DNA from: Lepraria neglecta
Taxonomy: Eukaryota; Ascomycota; Lecanoromycetes; Lecanorales; Stereocaulaceae
DNA: 64,000 nucleotides
Direction: 5' to 3'
Assembly: GCA_033220425.1 (NCBI GenBank)
Contig: CM065653.1
Span: 744,001 to 808,000, forward strand
Position numbers and translations under genes: made by a program. Shown in pieces: positions 56,818 through 64,000 of this stretch; the first letter of the stretch is position 1, and every line of letters begins with the position of its first letter. The notes under the pieces were generated by a model. It did no database searches. It had not been told where the DNA came from and was given only the letters and a program-made list of their open reading frames with translations.

Positions 56818-58919
56818 TCATTTGAAAGGCCACCTCGCTTTCATGCGTACCCTGACACTACTCATCCTTACATTCGCGCTATTAGTAATAGTCCATTCCC
56901 TCCCCGGGTCCTCGAGCTTCATCTAACCAGTCCGCGTCACCAGTCAGCTCAGTCTATCACAACTGTCTCCTCACAGATTCTTATAAAAAAGCCAAGAATG
57001 ATTCAAAAAAAAAGACCACTAACCTCATACATTCCAAAAAGAGTAGGCACGACCTTGAAAATCTCCAAGTAACTGACATGGCGACCCAAACAAACATGTT
57101 CCCCGCCTCCAAACTGGTGCATAGTACGATGCATTTGCTTGAGCCTCTCGCCGTCTCCGATGAGCCATCTCTCAGGGCGGTAGATGTCGACATCGTCTCC
57201 GAAAACATCGCGATTGCGGTGCATGACCCAAGGATTGCAGCCAACGACCGTGCCGCCGGGTACGAACTGCCCACAGATGGTAGCACCGTGGGGAGGGACG
57301 ACGCGCTCGTACATCGAGCCGAAGGGGGGATGCATGCGAAAGGTCTCCTGGATGCAGGCGTTGAGGTAGGGGAGGGCATGGGCATCTGCGAAGAGGGGTG
57401 GGTGGATCATTATCGGTCTGTTGTCGTCGGTGCTGGAATGGGATTTCGGCAAGCAGGTTTCGAGCTCGGTTTGGAGTTTGAGATAGCATGAGGGCGCGCG
57501 GAGCAGGTAGTAGAGGATTGCCGTCAATGTCAGACCCCTGTAGCATTTTTAGCCGTCTGAATGCTGTTTGAGGCTCGCTATTATCGATGGAAGGGGTAGG
57601 AGAAGGGTGTGCTACGTTGTCTCCGAGCCAGCGAACATCATCGTCAGGCTCAAGCTTCTGATCTCTTTATCCGTGACGTGATCCGGATGATCTTTTTTGG
57701 CGCGGAAGAATCGATCCAAGAGATCCTCGTCGTTGTCTTCCACGCCGCCGTCGTCACTTACTCCTTGACCGAGTCTTTTGCTGTTGTCTCCGACTTTATA
57801 CTCTTCTTGCCTCTCTTGCAACCGTTGATTTGTGAATGGGACGCCAGGAAAGACACTACTAAGCTTCAGACCGTGTCGCTCCAGCCACATAATGATGATG
57901 TTGTGTCGAAACAAACGATCTATAATTGGAGCTTGGCCTAGCTAATACGTAGGGAATGTCAGTACTATATGCAGTTTAGGAGGATGGTTGGAGAAGCGTT
58001 TCTTCTTCTTCCTCTTCGGGACCCGGTAATACGCGTGATTCGCGAACAAGCAAATCTTCCGATATGGTATATCGTAACAAGTCGCTTACAGCCAAGCAAA
58101 AAAAAAAAAAGCCACTTACGAAGAACCCATAGCTCAGGAAGTTCTGCACATACGAAATAATGCCATCAACATCGCGCCCAGACTCCAGAAATCCATACCG
58201 CCTGCTATAAGTAAGATCACCCATGACATCGAACGTGAAATACAGAAACCACCGCGAAAAATCAATAACGCCGTCCGGGCCATCCCTATCAGCGAACCTT
58301 CTATTGATCTCCTGCAAGAAAAGTCTCAGAGTGTTGTCGACGATAGGCTCGTATGATGCAGCCGCCCTGGGGGTGAATATCCAATTGATGGACTTCCGAA
58401 GATTGCCGTGCCAAATCTCGTCGATACCGGAGAAGAGCGTGTACACGTAACGTCCATTTGCGGTAGCGGCGTTGACAGGGTAGTACTCGGACTGTTCGCT
58501 CAGAATATCAGTCGGCTCCTCCCCCCAAGTCATCGACGCCAGAACTCAAATCGCCCTTGACGGTTCGCGCTGGAAAGAAAGTGACACTTGGCTGACTGAC
58601 TGACCTTCTTAAAGTCCCTCCCGGGTCCATAGATATCTTTTATAGCTTGCGGCTGCCCGAACGAGAGCGCGCGGGGACCCAATCGCACAACATCGCCGTA
58701 TCTGGCGTGCAGGTGTAACATCGGTTCTCTATGTCGATTGCGGTATGCGTGGCAGAGGCGCCAAAGATTCGTGAAGGAGGCGAGAAAGGGCCCATTGTAT
58801 TTGCGTAGCCCTGTGCCGTAGCGGGAATGTAATAATTCGATGATGATTAGTGGGCAGAGCAGCCACAGCAGCCAGGGCCAGCATCCTGTCTGCTGCAGGC
58901 TGAGAATGGATGCGAGCAT
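56818..58919 (-). CDS. Cytochrome P450, pisatin-demethylase-like, cluster oxidase 2
   Basis: Five exons on the minus strand: 58919-58605, 58491-58120, 57941-57616, 57537-57024 and 56922-56818. All phases agree, giving 543 residues. An N-terminal membrane helix (WPWLLWLLCPLIIIELL) precedes YNGPFLASFTNLWRL. The I-helix is FAGSETT, the ExxR helix CIQETFRMHPPFG, then IYRPERW and the heme loop HQFGGGEHVCLGRHVSYLE. The 35-codon last exon completes the typical end (EDPGREW). The pattern resembles the pisatin demethylase group (CYP57 and relatives), frequent in polyketide clusters. It converges on the PKS gene. The 178-base third intron contains a long T run on the coding strand. Its exact reaction is unknown. 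Confidence 0.9.
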
Positions 58920-59445
58920 GGTGGGTTAGGAAGGAGGAAATGTCCACGCCTTATTCTTGCGTCCGCCTAGATCGCGAGTCTGGAAAGCTCTGTTCGTTGA
59001 TCTAATGAGCTACCACTGCTTTTAAGTCTAGGCAATCGGCCGACGCAGAGGATCTAAGGATCTAAGGTGTAGGGTGTGGGCTTGAATTATGAAGCTAGTG
59101 GACTACGCTCTTGCCTTTTGCCCGAGAGGGGCCTAGATCCTATGATCTGCGTTGCGTTACTGTTGATGCATGACGAGTCCCACTAATGCATCTAATGGAA
59201 GTCTCGGATAGCCTCGGCCTTGCATCTAGAGCAAAGATCGAAGATCCTGGAGATCACAGACCTTTCCTTTCGGCCTTCATCGGCGGGAGGACACAATGGA
59301 CGGGCTTACGTTGCCAGCGGATGATAACAGGAACTGATTCTCTACCCGTACGAATAGCAATCTAGACTAAGGTCTCTGCGTGTCTCCCTTTCCCCATCGA
59401 GTCCTTGAACCAAATATGCCTCCCTCGCATCATCTTGCGAACGTC
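58920..59445. other. Intergenic upstream of P450 2
   Basis: About 530 bases with no gene. It holds the P450 promoter and the end of the SnoaL-like gene transcript. A short direct repeat GATCTAAG occurs near 59050. Confidence 0.5.
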
Positions 59446-60049
59446 CTACTTCATGTTCGCCGTATCCTGTGTTCCGCCATTGTTAGCAAGCTACCTAGCG
59501 GCATTGCAGACCCAAATTAGAGTTTGACGAGCGCACTTACAAGGAAGCAATGGAGAATAGCGATCTTTTGCTGCCCAGATTTGTGATCCTTGGCCAACTC
59601 CATTCTTCCGCCCCACCCCGTATCTTTGTGCGCGCCATCATGGTGCTTGTAGGTCACTGTCCCGTAGACCATAAACTCCTCGTTCTTGGTCTCCTTGTTG
59701 GTTTGGAAAGGGAAGATGCGGTGGGCACGGTGCTCGCGTCCTGGCACGCTGTCCCACATTCTCTCGCGTAGGGCGAGGATTTCTGGGGGTTGACAAAGTC
59801 AGCATGTTGAAGATGTGTGTAGATGACTAACTGGGGAGACGGTGGACTGAAGCAAAAATTTGACACACGTGAGAGACCCTAAGCTTTCTCTGGACCAATG
59901 CAGAAGACGCCGTTTTCGGTGAAGTAACTGCCGGTCTCCTCGTGAGCATTGGGGGTGTTGGAAGACTCGAAGTAGTCTTTCAAGAATTTCTTGATAGCAG
60001 TGTCCGTGTAATTATCCGGGAACTGGAGCTCGCCCTTGTGATGAACCAT
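59446..60049 (-). pseudogene. SnoaL/NTF2-like small cluster protein with one in-frame TAG
   Basis: Minus-strand exons 60049-59869, 59782-59541 and 59466-59446, with introns of 86 and 74 bases, keep phase and give 148 codons including both stops. The frame reads as a fungal SnoaL-like alpha+beta barrel protein: YFESSNTPNAHEETGSYFTE, GPEKA, EILALRERMWDSVPGREH and, at the end, ILHCFLDTANMK. A TAG at codon 57 (59879-59881) follows GPEKA, at a position that is variable in the family. Otherwise the gene is intact. No alternative canonical donor removes the TAG while keeping the conserved glycine after it. Such proteins often act as isomerases, cyclases or accessory proteins in polyketide pathways. 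If truly stopped, this tailoring step has been lost recently. Confidence 0.7.
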
Positions 60050-60595
60050 GATGAAGTTATGAGGGGCTTTTTGATCAGGAGTAGTGAATTATTCCAATGT
60101 GAAGCTTGGGAAGAACGTAAAGGAGGTGTAATTCTATGTTTCGGCTAGGGGAATGACTTTCATTTAAGCCAATTCCCAATTCTTCTGGCCTTTGATCTCC
60201 TGTAGTCCCTAAACCACTACATATCGTACACGGCCCTGACCCCGGCCATGTCCGTAACAAATAATATCGGAAATAGATTAGAATCTAGTTATTAGAGGCC
60301 TACCGAATCAATAGGGGTATATATAACTAGGAGAATATATCTAAGGAGAGAAGATAGATATAGAAAGGGCAGTAAGTACTTGAGGACGCGCCAAGCCAGC
60401 CGCTAGTCGGGAGCGCGTATCAACATAAACAGTAAGCAAAGGCCAAGCCGTAACAATTCGTCGGAAGATTAGCGGAAAACAGGCGGAGTATACGGAAAAC
60501 AGGCGGGAAATATACGGAAATTCGGCGGAAGACCAGCTGAGCAGCACTGGCACCACCACGCAAATAGGAACCCAGAACAAGCATCCGAATACGAT
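60050..60595. other. Intergenic with repeat A and short direct repeats
   Basis: Contains dispersed repeat A (60378-60453) and, at about 60474-60530, two to three loose copies of a CGGAAAACAGGCGG..TATA unit. No gene is seen. Confidence 0.5.
60378..60453 (-). repeat. Dispersed repeat A, right copy
   Basis: Reverse-complement partner of 37856-37969. Shared blocks are GACGCGCCAAGCC and GTAAGCAAAGGCCAAGCCGT. Confidence 0.6.
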
Positions 60596-61380
60596 TTGAT
60601 CTCCCAAGAGTCCAAAGTGCAATGCCTTTTCCAAGCTATGGACGATAGTCAACTATCCGGGCATGACATACTGTGGTCCGACGACGTCCCAGCTTTGCCT
60701 ACAGCAGCCTACCTAGGCTTAAAGCACGTCATACAGCTACTACTAGAGCGAGGGGTGGATGTCAGTGAACAGGTTCGCGAAACCAATATACAGCCCTCAG
60801 GTTCGCTGCCTTAAAAGGGGACGAAGTGATCACTCAGCTACTGCTAGAACACGACGTTGACGTTAACCAAGAGACGGATCTTGGTGAAACAGCACTCACT
60901 ATCGCAGCCGAGCAAGACCACGAAGCGATAGTGTTGTTACTCCTCGAACACGGAGCGGGTATGAACGTACAGAACTGGCATGGATATTCGCCGCTATGGT
61001 ATACAGCCTGGGCTGGATACGAAGCGACAGCTCCTCGATTATGGTGCGGATGTTCACCTGAAGAGGTATGATGGAGAGACTGCGTTCTTTAACGCAGCCA
61101 AGACTGGATGCGAGGGAATAGCTGCGCTGTTTCTCGCACACGGGGCCGACGTTGACTTACAGAATAACGGTGGCGAATCTTGATCTCAGCGAGACGTAAT
61201 GTGGAGGTAGTGAAGGTTTTACACGATCACGGGGCTGATACAAACTTGAAGACAAATCTAGTGAAACGGCTCTCTCGCTCGCGACTGCATATGGACATGA
61301 GGGGGTAGTCCAGATTAAACTTGAGCATGGAACAGAGCCAAACCAGCATCCCTTGAGCTCTTGGAATATCCAAATTTCTT
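60596..61380 (+). pseudogene. Ankyrin-repeat protein gene, degraded
   Basis: Ankyrin repeat units are spread over shifting frames: HVIQLLLERGVDVS (about 60727), ITQLLLEHDVDVNQETDLGE (60829), IVLLLLEHGAGMN (about 60931), LLDYGADVHLKR (61027), LFLAHGADVDLQN (about 61128), VVKVLHDHGADTNLK (about 61205) and a last unit ending near 61378. At least four frame changes are needed to connect them and no intron explains them. Ankyrin arrays are common in fungal NLR and HET-related proteins, and this could be the sensor end of a lost NLR. No nucleotide-binding domain is seen nearby. Confidence 0.8.
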
Positions 61381-62190
61381 AAAGAAGACCTACCTCAATC
61401 GTACTTATCCGATCGCCTCCAGTGTATGGAAGTCATCGAAGCATGATGCGTTGCGTTGGATGAGGATCCAGGGCCATATTGTATCTAGACTGCTTGAAAC
61501 GAAGATAACACGAGACCAAGATTATAAAAGTGCCATACACTTTCCCAGAGCTGTAATTCGATGAAGGTAGTATGAGATGCACATGAGACATCGTATGCTT
61601 GTGATGGTGCTTATTTCCCGTCAGTGTTAACAAGCGTTGATGCCACGGTACGATTACGAAGGCTCTATGAACAGCTTGTCATCATCAGCCTTCAATAGAA
61701 AGGATTTGGACTGAGTCTAAACAGAGCATTTGAATTGCCAGATAGACGGCTGATGCCTTGACGCACCAATGACTCTGTCGATATATGGTAAGTGAGTTCA
61801 GTCAATTTGCAACATGAACCGACCGTGGGTGTCTAAATTGCCTCACAAACATGATTTACAATGTAAGTGAGACAATTTAAGAAAAGATCAGGGTGAATGT
61901 GTACGCTGACTCAACTCACATGTAGATGCGAGCAGCCGTGTCCGTCAATGCTGAAACCTCTTAGCAAGGAGATCAACATATCAAAAACCAGAATGAGCAG
62001 ATGAGTTATTGAATGTGATGTACTCCGTGCTATCTTATGCTACGCAACCCTCAACTTTCCAATTATTGCCGGATTTCCCAAACGCCGGCAAGCTCATGCA
62101 TGCATATATCAGGTGACCATCCGTAACGAAGGTGAATACGAAAAGCAATGTACAACCACACCGCATTATGTACATCAATCGATCACAGAT
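61381..62190. other. Intergenic
   Basis: About 800 bases with no supported feature. The RNR gene's 3' UTR must lie at its right end, next to the stop at 62191. Confidence 0.5.
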
Positions 62191-63637
62191 CTAGAAGTCC
62201 TCATCAAAAGCAAAGTTCCCACCATTCACGTTCTTCTTCTCTACTTCACCCTCAACGGCCTCTTTCTTCTGCGTGCTTGCCATGACACCAGCCTTCTGGT
62301 AATCACCAACGCGCTTCTCGAAGAAGTTGGTCTTGCCGGCCAGTGAGATGGACTCCATGAAGTCAAATGGGTTGGTAGCTTTGTAGTGTTTCTCGTTTCC
62401 GAGAGTGAGCAGTAGGCGGTCGGCGACGAACTCAATGTACTGCTTCATCAGCGTCGCGTTCATGCCCAACAACGCGCAAGGAAGCGCTTCTGTGAGGAAT
62501 TCTTGCTCGATGGTGACGGCTTCGGTGATGACATCTTGGACGGCTTGTTTGCTTGGGCGGTTGTTGAGGTGGGAGAAGAGCAGGCAGGCGAAATCGGTGT
62601 GCATGCCCTCGTCGCGTGAGATCAACTCGTTGGAGAAGGTGAGGCCGGGCATGAGACCGCGCTTCTTGAGCCAGAAGATGGAGGCGAAGGAGCCGCTGAA
62701 GAAGATGCCTTCGACAGCGGCGAAGGCGACGAGGCGTTGGGCGAAGGTGGAGTTTTTGTCGGCAATCCACTTGAGGGCCCAGTCGGCTTTCTTGCGGATG
62801 CAGGGGACTGTGACGCGTTAATATGGTGGTACTCAAGTCAATAGATGGGAAAGAGCTTACTGGTATCAATGGCGTCGAATAGATATGTCCGTTGCTTCTG
62901 CTCCTTGATGTATGTGTCGATGAGAAGGGAATATGTCTCGGAGTGGATGTTCTCCATCATGATCTGGAAACCGTAGAAACAACGGGCCTCAGGTATTTGC
63001 ACTTCACCGCTGAAACGCTCGACAAGGTTCTCGTTGACAATGCCGTCTGAGGCGGCGAAGAAGGCGAGGACGTGGGAGACGAAGTAGCGCTCGTCGTCGT
63101 TAAGTCGGTTGTTCCAGTCATGAAGATCTTTGGAGAGGTCGATCTCTTCGGCAGTCCAGAAAGAGGCTTCGGCCTTCTTGTACATTTGCCATATCTGTGG
63201 TGAGACAGTGTTAGCAGAAGAATGCCAAAAGCACTTTACGCGTGCCGCGTGAGGTAAACACGAACCTCATGGTACTTGATGGGAAAGAGCACGAAGCGGT
63301 GGGGGTTCTCCTGTAGTAGTGGCTCATCTACTTCCTCAGGCTTGATCATCGGTGCTACTGCTGCTTTCTCTTCCTTCTTAGCGTCGAATGCTTCGACGAG
63401 GGGCTTCTTGAGGTCAAGGTCGTCCATGATGGGTGCGGGAATTTCAATTGGGACGTTCTCTTTGCCGACAGCCCCGAAGTTGAGCTTCTTAGCAGGTGAG
63501 TTACCCATCTTGAGGTTCTGGATGCCAGAAGAGGCCTATAAGATGTGTATATTAGCGTTCGGTCGACAGCGACATCATGATGGTGGGGCGTGGCGATGGA
63601 GTCATACCTGCTTTGAAGGCGTGATCTGAGTTGCCAT
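62191..63637 (-). CDS. RNR2: Ribonucleoside-diphosphate reductase small subunit (R2)
   Basis: Four exons on the minus strand: 63637-63608, 63535-63266, 63194-62861 and 62807-62191, with introns of 53-72 bases. All phases agree, giving 416 residues, which is normal for fungal R2. The variable N-terminus is followed by [20 protein letters not shown] and [16 protein letters not shown]. The iron ligands are visible in [23 protein letters not shown] and DEGMHTDFA, and the C-terminal [11 protein letters not shown] is the tail that docks on the large subunit. R2 carries the diiron-tyrosyl radical for deoxyribonucleotide synthesis. The first coding exon has only 10 codons ([10 protein letters not shown]), so the start depends on that intron. 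Housekeeping gene; not part of the cluster. Confidence 0.95.
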
Positions 63638-64000
63638 TTGGTGAAGATGTTTTCAGTAGAGAGTATGATAGAAGTCTGTAGTCGGGGCAGACAGAGAATA
63701 GTATGAGTGGTGGGTTGTAGAATGATTGGTAAAACAAAGACGTGAAGCGAAAGAAGATAATTGAAGTCTGGCGCGTTGTTTTCGTCACGAGATTTCGCGC
63801 CAAGGCTAATTAGTTCTATGCAGGTACCGATTCCGAGGTTTTGCCAGTTAGCGTAGCTGCTAGGTCTGATTGAGTATGGCGTATTTGTCAAACCACTGAA
63901 GTGGACAAATAGTAGTGATAAGGTGAAGCAGGTCACTTTGCAAAGGAGTCAATTTTACATGATATCCCGAGCCCCTATATAAGAGCCAGTCTTTAGCATA
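63638..64000. other. Upstream region of R2 to window end
   Basis: Contains the R2 leader and promoter. No other gene is supported up to the window edge. Confidence 0.5.
63793..63801. promoter_or_regulatory. E2F/MBF-like site upstream of R2
   Basis: TTTCGCGCC lies about 156 bases upstream of the R2 start codon. It matches the TTTSGCGC consensus of E2F-type factors and overlaps the CGCG core used by fungal MBF at G1/S genes, of which ribonucleotide reductase is a classic target. A second GCGCG core occurs near 63770. Function is inferred. Confidence 0.5.

Noticed and set aside
42529-60049. Meroterpenoid cluster
   Set aside because: The PKS type and methyltransferase are suggestive, but no prenyltransferase, epoxidase or membrane cyclase is present in the window.

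Overview
The window is nuclear DNA of a filamentous ascomycete (Pezizomycotina). The evidence is short introns of about 45-180 bases with GT..AG ends, HET-domain genes, a Zn(II)2Cys6 regulator, a HeLo/NLR pair, a non-reducing polyketide synthase and several fungal cytochrome P450s. The genus cannot be fixed from sequence alone. All exon models were built by eye from reading frame, splice signals and recalled family motifs. No search was run.

Left part (1-16.6 kb): the 3' end of a CYP52-type P450, a decayed HET gene, a non-autonomous hAT element with an 8-base target duplication, two tandem paralogous secreted-protein genes that each carry one lesion, and a housekeeping gene for an NDUFAF6-like complex I assembly factor.

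Immunity block (16.7-22.0 kb): a HET-S-like HeLo protein with a C-terminal amyloid-type region lies directly upstream, on the same strand, of an NB-ARC/TPR NLR. The first exon of the NLR encodes a matching HET-s-type amyloid motif. A truncated copy of the NLR start (amyloid motif plus P-loop only) is divergently oriented on the other side of the HeLo gene. This matches the logic of the Podospora NWD2/HET-S pair, in which an NLR seeds a pore-forming effector through amyloid templating. It is the most interesting system here.

Middle (22-39 kb): gene remnants, a second HET gene interrupted by two TAG codons in one otherwise open frame, a Zn2Cys6 transcription factor, a two-exon small protein, a 1104-residue orphan protein, and a repeat-rich stretch at 37.2-39.6 kb.

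Biosynthetic cluster (39.6-60.0 kb): an MFS exporter, a SAM methyltransferase, two P450s, a 2500-residue non-reducing PKS (SAT-KS-AT-PT-ACP-CMeT-esterase/TE) and a SnoaL-like gene with one in-frame TAG. The likely product is a C-methylated orsellinate-type aromatic polyketide, oxidised by the P450s, methylated by the methyltransferase and exported by the MFS protein. No prenyltransferase or terpene cyclase is seen. Two dispersed repeats lie in inverted, nested order at 37.9/38.8 kb and 56.4/60.4 kb.

Right end (60.6-64 kb): a degraded ankyrin-repeat gene and the four-exon gene for the ribonucleotide reductase small subunit, with an E2F/MBF-like site upstream. A recurring theme is gene decay in which most nonsense codons fit CpA to TpA change, as RIP would produce.
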